From: Pirellulales bacterium
Lineage (GTDB): Bacteria; Planctomycetota; Planctomycetia; Pirellulales; JAEUIK01
Direction of reading: 5' to 3'
Length of the DNA stretch: 33,146 bases
Assembly (NCBI GenBank): GCA_019694455.1
Contig: JAIBBY010000053.1
Location: 1 to 33,146, forward strand
Shown here: positions 15,784 through 24,502 of the stretch, piece after piece
How the letters are laid out: every line of letters starts with the position of its first letter
Numbering within the stretch: position 1 is the first letter of the stretch
The notes under the pieces: model-generated
The model's input: only the letters and a program-made list of their open reading frames with translations
Told to the model about the DNA's origin: nothing
Database searches by the model: none
Translations under genes and position numbers: made by a program

Positions 15784-17457
15784 TTAATGCGTCAGCTTCT
15801 TGTATCGAATCCGCTTCGGCTGGTCGGCGTCGGTCCCCAGCCGCTCGTGCCGCTGCTGCTCGTAGGTGTTGAAGTTCCCCTCGCACCAGTGGACGTAGCT
15901 GTCCCCCTCGAACGCCAGAATGTGCGTCGCCACGCGATCCAAAAACCAGCGATCGTGGCTAATGACCACCACGCAGCCGGCGTAGTTGAGAATCGCCTCC
16001 TCCAGCGCCCGCAGCGTGTCGACATCCAGATCGTTGGTCGGCTCGTCCAACAGCAGCACGTTCGACCCGCGCCGCAACAGCTTGGCCAGATGCACCCGGT
16101 TGCGCTCGCCGCCGGAGAGGCTGCCCACCAGCTTTTGCTGGTCCGGTCCCTGAAAGTTGAACCGCGCCACGTAGGCCCGCGAGTTGATCTTGCGCCCGCC
16201 GAGTTCAATGGTGTCGTGCCCGCCCGAGATCACTTCGTACACCGTCTGCTCCGGATCGAGCGCATCGCGATTTTGGTCGACGTAGCCGAGCTCCACCGTC
16301 GGCCCCACGCGTATCTCGCCGCTGTCGGGCTGCTCCTCCCCCACGATCATCCGAAACAACGTCGTCTTGCCCACGCCGTTGGGGCCGATCACCCCCACGA
16401 TGCCGCCCGGCGGCAATCGGAAGCTCAAGTTGTCGATCAATAGCTGGTCGCCATACCCCTTCGACAGGTTCTTGGCCTCGATCACCAGGTCCCCCAAATG
16501 TTTGCCCGGCGGAATCTGGATCTCGAACTCGTCGAGCTTCTCTTGAAACTGCTGCTGCGACAGTTCTTCATACGCCTTGATGCGGGCCTTGTTCTTGGCC
16601 TGCCGCGCGCGGGGAGCGAGTCGAATCCACTCCAACTCGCGGTCCAACGTCTTTTGCCGCGCCGAGGCGGCCTTCTCCTCCCCCGCCAGCCGCTGCTTCT
16701 TTTGTTCCAGCCAACTGCTGTAGTTCCCCTCCCAAGGAATCCCGCGGCCGCGATCCAGCTCCAGGATCCAGCCCGCCACATTGTCGAGAAAGTAGCGATC
16801 GTGCGTGATGGCCACCACCGTGCCGGTGTACTCCTGCAAGTGGCGTTCGAGCCAGGCCACGCTCTCGGCGTCCAGGTGATTCGTCGGCTCGTCCAACAAG
16901 AGCAGGTCGGGGTGTTCCAACAGTATCTTGCACAGCGCCACGCGCCGCCTTTCGCCGCCAGAGAGCTTGGTCACGTCGGCATCGCCTGGCGGCAGGTTCA
17001 TCGCGTCCATCGCGATCTCGACCTGTCGATCCAACTCCCAGGCGTTCAAAGTCTCGATCTGATCCTGCACCTTGGCCTGCTCCGCGAGGAGCTTTTCCAT
17101 TTCCTCGGGCTCCATCGGTTCGCCGAACCGCGCGTTGATCGCGTCGTAACGATCGAGCACCGCCCGCGTCTTGGCCACCGCCTCTTGCACGTTGCCCCAC
17201 ACATCCTTGTCGGGGTTAAGTTGCGGCTCCTGCGACAAATAGCCCGCCGTGAAGCCGTCGGTCAGCCGCGCCTCGCCATCAAACTCGCGGTCGATGCCCG
17301 CCATGATTCGCAAGAGCGTGCTCTTGCCCGAGCCGTTCCGCCCCAAGACGCCGATCTTGGCGCCGGGATAAAACGCCAGCCAGATGTTTTCGAGCACCGC
17401 CTTCTGGTGGTACTTCTTGGTCAACTCGCCAATTTGATAGATGTATTGCTTGCCCAT
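15784..17457 (-). CDS. ettA: Energy-dependent translational throttle protein EttA (ABC-F)
   Basis: This 557-residue cytoplasmic ABC-F protein has no membrane segments. The first ATPase domain has Walker [10 protein letters not shown] (39-47), an [11 protein letters not shown] signature and [16 protein letters not shown]. The second has GPNGVGKTT near residue 358, [15 protein letters not shown] and [15 protein letters not shown]. The insertion between the EPQLNPD segment and the first signature is the arm that contacts the L1 stalk and the P-site tRNA. The linker ([20 protein letters not shown]) is helical and basic. EttA gates entry into elongation according to the ATP/ADP ratio. Length and motif order match the family. 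It lies downstream of guaA on the same strand. Confidence 0.96.
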   Translation of the reverse strand: MGKQYIYQIGELTKKYHQKAVLENIWLAFYPGAKIGVLGRNGSGKSTLLRIMAGIDREFDGEARLTDGFTAGYLSQEPQLNPDKDVWGNVQEAVAKTRAVLDRYDAINARFGEPMEPEEMEKLLAEQAKVQDQIETLNAWELDRQVEIAMDAMNLPPGDADVTKLSGGERRRVALCKILLEHPDLLLLDEPTNHLDAESVAWLERHLQEYTGTVVAITHDRYFLDNVAGWILELDRGRGIPWEGNYSSWLEQKKQRLAGEEKAASARQKTLDRELEWIRLAPRARQAKNKARIKAYEELSQQQFQEKLDEFEIQIPPGKHLGDLVIEAKNLSKGYGDQLLIDNLSFRLPPGGIVGVIGPNGVGKTTLFRMIVGEEQPDSGEIRVGPTVELGYVDQNRDALDPEQTVYEVISGGHDTIELGGRKINSRAYVARFNFQGPDQQKLVGSLSGGERNRVHLAKLLRRGSNVLLLDEPTNDLDVDTLRALEEAILNYAGCVVVISHDRWFLDRVATHILAFEGDSYVHWCEGNFNTYEQQRHERLGTDADQPKRIRYKKLTH

Positions 17458-17572
17458 AGTCGTATTGAATAGTTCGCTAGTGACGAAGGAATAGTTTCAG
17501 TTCACGGTCGCCGTGGCGTGCATGCGACCAACACGATTGCCGCAACATGGCCACGACTTGGTGGGCGCCTGC

Positions 17573-19156
17573 TCACTCCCACTCGATCGTGGCTGGCGGC
17601 TTGGAGCTGATGTCGTACACCACGCGGTTGACGCCGCGCACCTCGTTGATGATCCGGTTCGACAGCCGGGCCAACAGGTCGTACGGCAGGTGACACCAGT
17701 CGGCGGTCATAAAGTCCTCGGTCTGCACCGCCCGCACCGCGATCACGTCTTCGTACGTCCGCGCGTCCCCCATCACGCCTACCGTTTGCACCGGCAGCAG
17801 CACGGCGAACACCTGCGACGTCTGCCGATACAGCCCCGCCGCGCGAATCTCCTCGATCACAATCGCGTCCGCCTCGCGCAGCTTGTCGAGCCGCTCCTTG
17901 GTCACCTCCCCCAGACAGCGCACCGCCAAACCGGGGCCAGGGAACGGATGACGCCAGACAATCTCCTCGGGCAATCCCAATTGCAGGCCCAGCCGGCGCA
18001 CCTCGTCTTTGAACAGGTCGCGCAGCGGTTCGACCAGCTTGAAGCCCAGCTTCTCCGGCAGGCCGCCGACATTGTGATGCAGCTTGATCGTCGCGGCCGG
18101 GCCATCGGCGGCGGCGCCGCTTTCGATCACGTCGGGATAGAGCGTCCCTTGCGCCAAAAACTCCACGTCCCTTATCTTGGTCGCCTCGTCGACAAAGCAA
18201 TCGATGAACGCCCGGCCAATCCGCCGCCGCTTCTCCTGCGGTTCGGCGATGCCGGCCAACTCGCGCAAGAAGCGCTGCTCGCCTTGCACCACATGCAGAT
18301 CGGTTTGAAAGTGCCCGGTGAACTCGCGGATCACCATCGCCGCTTCGTCCTTGCGCAACAGGCCGTTGTCGACCAGGATGCACGACAATTGCGGCCCAAT
18401 GGCCTGATACAGTAGCGCCGCCACCACCGCCGAATCGACCCCCCCCGACAACCCGCAAATCACACGCGCGTCGCCAATCTCGGCCCGCATCGCCTCGATC
18501 GTGCGGGCGGCGAAGTCTTCCATGTTCCAACTCGCCGAGGCATGGCAAACCGTGTGCAAAAAGTTGCCCAGCACCAAGGCCCCCCAGGCGGTGTGCGTCA
18601 CTTCCGGATGAAACTGCAAGCCATAGATCGGCAGCTTGCGATGCTTGACCGCCGCGATGGGACACGTGCCGGTGCGGGCCAAGGGGGCAAAATCGTCCGA
18701 CACCTGGCTCACCTGATCGCCGTGGCTCATCCAGGCGTCGATCGCCTCGGGCACGCCGGCGAAAATCGGGTCGGCGTGGGTGATCTCGACCCGCGCCCGG
18801 CCAAACTCGCGGGCCGGGGCGTTTTGCACCTGCCCTCCCAGCGATTCGCAGGCAAGCTGCATCCCATAGCAAATGCCGAGGATCGGGATGCCGAGCCGAA
18901 AAATCTCCGGATCGCACTTCGGCGCCCCCTGCTCATACACGCTCATCGGCCCGCCGGAGAGGATGATCCCCTGCGGCGCAATCTCGCGCACCCGCGCGGC
19001 CGACAGGTCATGCCGCACAATCTCGCAGTACACCTGCTGCTCGCGCACTCGCCGCGCGATGAGCTGGGCGTATTGCGAGCCAAAGTCGAAGACCAGCACC
19101 TTTTCGGCGGTCAGTCCGCTGGCGCCGGCAGCGGGCGTTTGAGCCACGGTCGTCAT
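17573..19156 (-). CDS. guaA: GMP synthase (glutamine-hydrolysing) GuaA
   Basis: This 527-residue enzyme converts XMP to GMP with ATP and glutamine, the last step of GMP synthesis. The N-terminal class I amidotransferase has the nucleophile Cys96 in GICYGMQ and the His-Glu pair in FHPEVTHT. The ATP pyrophosphatase domain has the P-loop [10 protein letters not shown] near residue 240. The C-terminal dimerisation domain ends in the conserved PPATIEWE. The first 18 or so residues (Ala/Thr-rich) are a poorly conserved extension before [12 protein letters not shown] hairpin with a T tract lies in the short leader upstream (19187-19213). Confidence 0.98.
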   Translation of the reverse strand: MTTVAQTPAAGASGLTAEKVLVFDFGSQYAQLIARRVREQQVYCEIVRHDLSAARVREIAPQGIILSGGPMSVYEQGAPKCDPEIFRLGIPILGICYGMQLACESLGGQVQNAPAREFGRARVEITHADPIFAGVPEAIDAWMSHGDQVSQVSDDFAPLARTGTCPIAAVKHRKLPIYGLQFHPEVTHTAWGALVLGNFLHTVCHASASWNMEDFAARTIEAMRAEIGDARVICGLSGGVDSAVVAALLYQAIGPQLSCILVDNGLLRKDEAAMVIREFTGHFQTDLHVVQGEQRFLRELAGIAEPQEKRRRIGRAFIDCFVDEATKIRDVEFLAQGTLYPDVIESGAAADGPAATIKLHHNVGGLPEKLGFKLVEPLRDLFKDEVRRLGLQLGLPEEIVWRHPFPGPGLAVRCLGEVTKERLDKLREADAIVIEEIRAAGLYRQTSQVFAVLLPVQTVGVMGDARTYEDVIAVRAVQTEDFMTADWCHLPYDLLARLSNRIINEVRGVNRVVYDISSKPPATIEWE

Positions 19157-19186
19157 CGATCCGTCGATTCCCTGGGGCCAGAAACG

Positions 19187-19213
19187 AAAAAAGGCCCGTA
19201 CGCGGACGGGCTT
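19187..19213 (-). terminator. Rho-independent terminator upstream of guaA
   Basis: On the minus strand GCCCGT, a six-base loop and ACGGGC form a strong stem, followed by C and six Ts (19192-19187). It lies after the DUF4242 stop (19261) and about 30 bases before the guaA ATG (19156). It most simply ends the DUF4242 transcript. If guaA is transcribed from further upstream it could also act as an attenuator; no antiterminator was worked out. Confidence 0.75.
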
Positions 19214-19260
19214 CGACGCCCGATTATATCGGCCAGCCAGGGCCAGCGCCTAGCGGTCGA

Positions 19261-19533
19261 TCACTCCGCCGTCGTGGGGTCGATCATCGCCCGCACCTCC
19301 GAAACGCGGTTGGCCGGAAAGCCCCCCTGCCGGGCGTGCTCTTCAATCATGGCCTGGTTGGGCGCGATGTACACGCAATATATCTTGTCGTCGGTCACGT
19401 AGCTTTCGACCCATTGAATCTGCGGACCCAAATTCCGCAGCACGCCGCACGACGTTTGCGAGGCTCCTTTCAACTCCGCCGCGGTCAACTTCCCCGCGCC
19501 GGGCATCTCGCGTTCGATCACAAACTTCGGCAT
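19261..19533 (-). CDS. DUF4242 domain small protein
   Basis: This 90-residue protein begins MPKFVIEREMPGAGKLT and contains LKGASQTSCGVLRNLG, VESYVTDDKIYCVYIA and HARQGGFPANRVSEV. These are the features of DUF4242, a ferredoxin-fold family with some members reported to bind nickel. No signal peptide is seen, so it is probably cytoplasmic. The start is secure: AGGGAGGT lies seven bases before the ATG. It is bounded by a REP-like repeat upstream and a terminator downstream, so it is likely monocistronic. The function is not established. Confidence 0.85.
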   Translation of the reverse strand: MPKFVIEREMPGAGKLTAAELKGASQTSCGVLRNLGPQIQWVESYVTDDKIYCVYIAPNQAMIEEHARQGGFPANRVSEVRAMIDPTTAE

Positions 19534-19553
19534 GGTGACCTCCCTTAAACTTC

Positions 19554-19648
19554 TGCTTCAAGACCCTCGCCCCGGTACTCCGGGGAGAGGGCAGGGTGAG
19601 GGGCGAAGCGGCGAACGGCGACCTCGCCCAAAACGGTGCTGAAAGTGG
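19554..19648. repeat. REP-like palindromic repeat, copy 2
   Basis: This is the second copy of the element at 13446-13537, in the same orientation and in a comparable place: after the stop of one minus-strand gene (mutS) and before the start of the next. The core CCCTCGCCCCGG / CCGGGGAGAGGG hairpin and GGGTGAGGGGCGAAGCG are conserved. The differences fall in the loop and the outer flank. Confidence 0.75.
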
Positions 19649-19675
19649 AACCAGTCATTGAATGGCGCTGATGAC

Positions 19676-22315
19676 CTATTTCGCCACGGCCTTTCTCTTG
19701 CTCGCGCCGCCATTGGCTTCCGCCGCAAGCTGCTGTTGCCACTGCTCCAAAAGCTGTAGCGCCGCCAGCGGCGTCAAGTCGTTCAAGTCGAGCGTTCGTA
19801 ATTGCTCCATCAGCGGATGCTCGATCGGCGCGAACAAGGTGAGTTGCATGCGCCCCACGCGCTGCCGCGCCCGTCCGCCCGCGATCTTGGGGCGCCCCGC
19901 TTCGTCGAGATGCTGGTTTTCTAACTGCGACAGTATCTCCTTCGCCCGTTCCACCACCTCGCGCGGCACACCCGCCAGTCGCGCCACCTGAATGCCGTAG
20001 CTCTTGTCCGCCGCCCCTTCCACGATCTTATGCAGAAAGACCACTTCCTCTTGCCACTCGCGCACCGCCACGTTCAGGTTCTTGACGCCCGGCAGCGTGC
20101 GCTCCAGGTCGGCCAATTCGTGATAGTGCGTGGCGAACAGCGTGCGGCAGCCAAGCCGGTCGTGCAGATGCTCGACCACCGCCCAGGCCAGCGACACGCC
20201 ATCGTAGGTGCTGGTGCCGCGGCCAATCTCGTCCAGGATCACCAGGCTCCGCTCGCTGGCGCTATTCAAGATCCGCGCCGTCTCGGTCATCTCCACCATG
20301 AAGGTGCTCTGCCCGCGCGATAGCTCATCGCTGGCGCCCACCCGCGCGAAGATGCGATCAGCGACGCCGATCGTCGCCTCGCGCGCCGGCACAAAGCTGC
20401 CCATCTGCGCCATCAAGGTGATGAGGGCCACCTGACGGATATAAGTGCTCTTGCCCGCCATGTTGGGGCCGGTGATGAGTAGCATTGTCGGCGACTCCCC
20501 CCCCGCCTCGACATCGTTGGGGACGAAGGTGCCAGCCGGGTTGATGATGTCCAGCACCGGATGCCGTCCGTCGCGGATCGCCAGCCGTGGCTCATCGACC
20601 AATTGCGGCCGGCAGTAACCGCGCGTGCGCGCCAGATCGGCAAAGCTGGCCAGCACGTCCAGTTGCGCCAGTACGGCGGCCGTGACCTGCAACCGGCGCC
20701 CGTTAGCGGCTACCTGCTCGCGCAGCGCGATGAACAGGTCGTACTCCAAATCCTTGGCCTGCGTATCGGCGGTCAGCACCTTCTCTTCGTATTCCTTCAG
20801 CTCTGGCGTGATGTAACGTTCGGCGTTCTTGATCGTCTGCTTGCGAATGTACTCCGCCGGAATCTTGTGCCCGTGCGTGTGCGTCACCTCGATGTAGTAG
20901 CCAAACACCTTGTTGTAGCCCACCTTCAGGCTGGTGATGCCGGTGCGCTCGGTCTCGCTGGCCTGATAGTTGGCGATCCACTGCTTTCCGCCGGCGGCCA
21001 GATCGCGCAGCGTGTCGAGCTGCGCGTGATACCCCGCCCGCACAATGCCCCCTTCGCGCGTGGCCAGCGGGCACTCGGCCTCCAGCGCCGCGTCGAGCTT
21101 GGCCCGCAGATCAACGCATAGATCAAGCTCCCCTTCCAACCGATTCAACAGCGCGCTCGCCCGCGCCGCCAGCTTGGCCTTGAGCGGCGGCAACTGGTGC
21201 AGCGTGCGATTCAAAAAACTGAGATCGCGCGGCGTCGCCCGGCCAGCGATGGTGCGGGCAATGAGTCGCTCCACGTCGTAGACCCGCTTGAGCTGTTCGC
21301 GCAGCGCTTCCAGCAGCGGCGGATTGGCCACCAGTTCGGCCACGGCGTCAAGCCGCTCCTCCAGCGCCCCCCGATCGGTCAGCGGGTTGGCTACCCAATC
21401 AGCCAACAAGCGCGATCCCATCGCGGTTTGCGTGCGGTCGAGCACGCCCAACAGCGAGCCCTCGCGCCGCTCGTCGCGCAGTGTGCGGGTGATCTCCAGG
21501 CTGCGCCGCGTGGCCTGATCGATCTCCAAACAGGCGCCTGCCCGGTAGGCCGACAGCGCGGCGATATGGTCCAGGTTGCACTTTTGCGTCTCGGCCAGGT
21601 ATTCCAAAATCGCCCCCGCCGCCCGAATCGCGGGGCCGTCGTCGTCGCCAAAGCCAAAGCCTTCGAGCGTGGCCGTGCCAAAGTGATCTAGCAGCCGCTG
21701 CCGCGCGGCCGCCAGTCCAAACGCCCAGGCCGGGCGCTTGGTGACCACGCAGCGCAGTGACGCCGGCAAGTCGGCGCCCTGTTCGTTGGCGCCCTGCTCG
21801 TCGGCGATCAGGCACTCGGCCGGCGCAATCCGCGCTAGCTCGTCGGCCAGTCGCGCCGGTGCCACCCGCGCGGCCGAAAATCGCCCTGTCGACAGGTCAA
21901 TCCAGGCCAGCCCCAGTTGCTCGTCGCCAATCACCGCCGCCAGATAGTTCGGCTCGCGTGGATCGAGCAGCGCGTCGTCGGTCACCGTGCCCGGCGAGAC
22001 GACGCGCGTCACTTCGCGCTTGACGAGGCCCTGCGCCTTCTTGGGGTCTTCCACCTGTTCGCAGATCGCCACGCGCCGGCCAGCGGCGATCAGTTTGGCC
22101 AGATACGCGTCCAACTGGTGATAGGGAAAGCCCGCCATCGGAATGGCGTTCTCCCCTTTTTCGCGACTGGTGAGCGCGAGATTCAGAATGCGCGCGGCCG
22201 CCTTGGCGTCGTCGTGAAACAGCTCATAAAAGTCCCCCATGCGAAACAGCAATATCGCCTCGGGACAGGCCCGTTTGGCGTCTTCGTACTGCTGCATCAT
22301 GGGAGTCGGCGGCAT
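19676..22315 (-). CDS. mutS: DNA mismatch repair protein MutS
   Basis: This 879-residue protein is a normal MutS length. The N-terminal mismatch-binding domain carries the Phe-X-Glu motif in MGDFYELFHDDAK, with the Phe that wedges at the mismatch. The connector, lever and clamp domains follow. The C-terminal ATPase has Walker A GPNMAGKST near residue 615, the FARVGASDELSRGQSTFMVEM segment, Walker B LVILDEIGRGTST and ATHYHELADLE. It recognises mispairs and recruits MutL; mutL is not in this window. The start ATG at 22315 gives the usual MxxxTPMMQQY opening. The far C-terminus is basic (ASKRKAVAK). Confidence 0.98.
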   Translation of the reverse strand: MPPTPMMQQYEDAKRACPEAILLFRMGDFYELFHDDAKAAARILNLALTSREKGENAIPMAGFPYHQLDAYLAKLIAAGRRVAICEQVEDPKKAQGLVKREVTRVVSPGTVTDDALLDPREPNYLAAVIGDEQLGLAWIDLSTGRFSAARVAPARLADELARIAPAECLIADEQGANEQGADLPASLRCVVTKRPAWAFGLAAARQRLLDHFGTATLEGFGFGDDDGPAIRAAGAILEYLAETQKCNLDHIAALSAYRAGACLEIDQATRRSLEITRTLRDERREGSLLGVLDRTQTAMGSRLLADWVANPLTDRGALEERLDAVAELVANPPLLEALREQLKRVYDVERLIARTIAGRATPRDLSFLNRTLHQLPPLKAKLAARASALLNRLEGELDLCVDLRAKLDAALEAECPLATREGGIVRAGYHAQLDTLRDLAAGGKQWIANYQASETERTGITSLKVGYNKVFGYYIEVTHTHGHKIPAEYIRKQTIKNAERYITPELKEYEEKVLTADTQAKDLEYDLFIALREQVAANGRRLQVTAAVLAQLDVLASFADLARTRGYCRPQLVDEPRLAIRDGRHPVLDIINPAGTFVPNDVEAGGESPTMLLITGPNMAGKSTYIRQVALITLMAQMGSFVPAREATIGVADRIFARVGASDELSRGQSTFMVEMTETARILNSASERSLVILDEIGRGTSTYDGVSLAWAVVEHLHDRLGCRTLFATHYHELADLERTLPGVKNLNVAVREWQEEVVFLHKIVEGAADKSYGIQVARLAGVPREVVERAKEILSQLENQHLDEAGRPKIAGGRARQRVGRMQLTLFAPIEHPLMEQLRTLDLNDLTPLAALQLLEQWQQQLAAEANGGASKRKAVAK

Positions 22316-22472
22316 GCGTGTGAACCCGCGGCGCGCTAGGAAATGGGACCGCGCTTCCGTGAGCGCGGCGACGGCGCATGCTAGCAGAACGCGGTAAGCC
22401 CCCTCAAGACGCGCGACGCGCCCACAGGCTGTTTAGATGCCCCAGGCAAGCAGCCGGCAGACGCCAGGACCG

Positions 22473-23480
22473 CTACGAGACGAATTGATCGTCCGCCTCG
22501 TCGGCGTGCAGGATCAGTTCGCCCGTGTCTTCGAGACGGCGAACGACATCGACGATTTGCTGCTGCGTTTGCTCGACCGCCGACAGGCGCACCTGCCCCA
22601 GGTAGCCCATCTCCTCGCGCAGCATCTCCGCCGCGCGACTCGACATGTTGGCCAAGATCTTCTCCTTGAGCTCGTCGCTGGCGCCCTTGAGGGCCAGGGC
22701 CCACTGCGAAGTCTCGACGTTCTTGAGGACCGTTTGAATGTCCTTGGCGCTGAACTTGTTCAGGTCCTCGAACACGAACATCAAGCGGCGAATGTCCTCG
22801 ACCAGCGCGGGATCGTCCTGCGCCAGGTTCTCCAGCAGCATCCGTTCGGTCGCGCGGTCGCTCACGTTCAAGATGCCCGCCACGCTCTCGACGCCCCCCG
22901 CTTTCTCAAACGACTGGCTCATCACGCTGGCCATGCGCTTTTCCAGCCCCCGCTCCACCTGCTGAATGACCTCGGGGTTGGTTTGCCCCATGGTGGCGAT
23001 GCGGCGAATGACCGACAACTGCCGATCCTGCGGCAGTCCCTTCAGAATTTCGGCCGCTCGCGATGCCGGCACATGCGTCAAGATCAACGCGATCGTCTGC
23101 GGGTGCTCGTCGATAAGGAACGTGAGCAGGTTCTGGCTGTCCACCCGCTGCAAAAAGGCGAACGGTAACGCCTCGATCTGTTGACGCACGTTGTCCAGCG
23201 TGCCGCCGGCGCTCTTGCCAAACGCCTTTTCGACCAGTCGTTTGGCGACGTCCAGGCCGCCCGATTCGCCGATCAGCGCATTCGGATTCGCGTCGGCGAA
23301 GTGCTTGATGACCTCTTGCTGCTCGTCGCCGCTGACGGCGCCGATCCGGGCGATCTCGATCGAAACCTGTTCCACCTGCTTCGAGTCGAGCTTCGCGAGG
23401 ATTTGGGCCGCTTCCTCCTCCGGCAAACTCATCAGCACGACGGCCGCTTTGCGCAATTCGTTTCCGCTAGCCGCGTTCAT
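22473..23480 (-). CDS. fliG: Flagellar motor switch protein FliG
   Basis: This 335-residue protein is the usual FliG length. FliG forms the rotor ring that meets the stator and sets torque and direction. The N-terminal part starts RKAAVVLMSLPEEEAAQIL. The middle has the EHPQTIALILTH segment. The C-terminal torque domain contains MFVFEDLNKF and ends with GYLGQVRLSAVEQTQQQIV and VVRRLEDTGELIL. The frame stays open to 23549, but ATG 23480 (MNAASGNELRKAAV) matches the family start. No other flagellar gene is adjacent. Confidence 0.95.
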   Translation of the reverse strand: MNAASGNELRKAAVVLMSLPEEEAAQILAKLDSKQVEQVSIEIARIGAVSGDEQQEVIKHFADANPNALIGESGGLDVAKRLVEKAFGKSAGGTLDNVRQQIEALPFAFLQRVDSQNLLTFLIDEHPQTIALILTHVPASRAAEILKGLPQDRQLSVIRRIATMGQTNPEVIQQVERGLEKRMASVMSQSFEKAGGVESVAGILNVSDRATERMLLENLAQDDPALVEDIRRLMFVFEDLNKFSAKDIQTVLKNVETSQWALALKGASDELKEKILANMSSRAAEMLREEMGYLGQVRLSAVEQTQQQIVDVVRRLEDTGELILHADEADDQFVS

Positions 23481-23622
23481 GCAATCGCCGAGGTGAGGGC
23501 GCCAGACAAGATACCCGCCACGCGCGCGGACTGGGCCGGGCGGCGGCACATCAATCGGTATCGGCTGCGCAATCGCTACGGCTTGAGTCGATCGATCCGC
23601 CCCGTTACCAGCAGTCGGACGA

Positions 23623-24276
23623 TTACTGCGGTAGTTCGCGAATCTTCAGATTCCGGAAATCCAGCCGCGAACCGTGATTCTGCAGTCCAATGTGCCCCTT
23701 GTTGCGCTCCAGCCCTGGATGCGCGGCGATCTTGTCCAGGTGCATCGACAAGTCCGCGTCGACCACCTGCTTGTCGTTCACCCAAACCTTGACCTTATGG
23801 CGATCGCAGACGATGCGCATCGTCTGCCACTCGCCCGCCTTCTTGGTCACCCGTGGCTCGGCCGCCACCACGTCGTAGACGCTGCCAGTGTATTGCGACG
23901 GCTTCAGATTCTCGTACTCCTTGGCGTAGTCGTCGAGCACCTGAATCTCCATGCCCGCGTACGCCGGATTGCCTTGCCGCGGGGCGCGCAAGAACACGCC
24001 GCTGTTGCCGCCGGGCGGCACTTTGAATTCGAGCTCCAGATCAAAATTGGCGAATTCTTTGCTGGTCGAAAGCCAACCGCCGCCGCTCCCTTCACAAACC
24101 AACAGGCCATCCTCCGCGCGCCAGGCATCGGCCGGACCATCGACCGCTTCCCAACCGGTCAGATCCTTGCCATTGAACAGCGGCTGCCACTGGTCGTCGG
24201 CAACTGCGGGAGAGATGGTCAGCGCGGCGAAGGCGAAACAGAGCATAAGCAATGTACGGTGCATGATGGTTTTCAT
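23623..24276 (-). CDS. Secreted DUF1080 (3-keto-disaccharide hydrolase) domain protein
   Basis: This 217-residue protein has a signal peptide (MHRTLLMLCFAFAALTISPAV, cleaved near VADD). One DUF1080 domain follows: WQPLFNGKDLTGWEAVDG, then NFDLELEFKVPPGGNSGVFLR, GMEIQVLDD, EWQTMRIVCDRHKVKVWVND and GHIGLQNHGSRLDFRNLKI. The fold is a concanavalin-like jelly roll. Some members hydrolyse 3-keto-glycosides, and the family is greatly expanded in planctomycetes. ATG 24276 or the ATG 12 bases later are both possible starts. It is divergent from the DUF1501 gene, sharing an upstream region of about 225 bases. Confidence 0.92.
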   Translation of the reverse strand: MKTIMHRTLLMLCFAFAALTISPAVADDQWQPLFNGKDLTGWEAVDGPADAWRAEDGLLVCEGSGGGWLSTSKEFANFDLELEFKVPPGGNSGVFLRAPRQGNPAYAGMEIQVLDDYAKEYENLKPSQYTGSVYDVVAAEPRVTKKAGEWQTMRIVCDRHKVKVWVNDKQVVDADLSMHLDKIAAHPGLERNKGHIGLQNHGSRLDFRNLKIRELPQ

Positions 24277-24502
24277 CCTCTGGAAAACGAACGCAACGGC
24301 GCAAATTCAAAGTCGCTGCGTGGAATACGAGTGGCAATCGCCTTTGGAACTAAAGATAGCTTGGTCCATTTGCGGGTCAGGCCGACTATTCTAGTCGTTC
24401 ATCCAGCGTGTGACAGCAACCTGTTCGGTATTTCGCCGCGCGGTTGCGGGTGCTCTAATCATGAGGGGAATTCCGGCTGCATTGTGCTCAAAAGGCCCAC
24501 CA

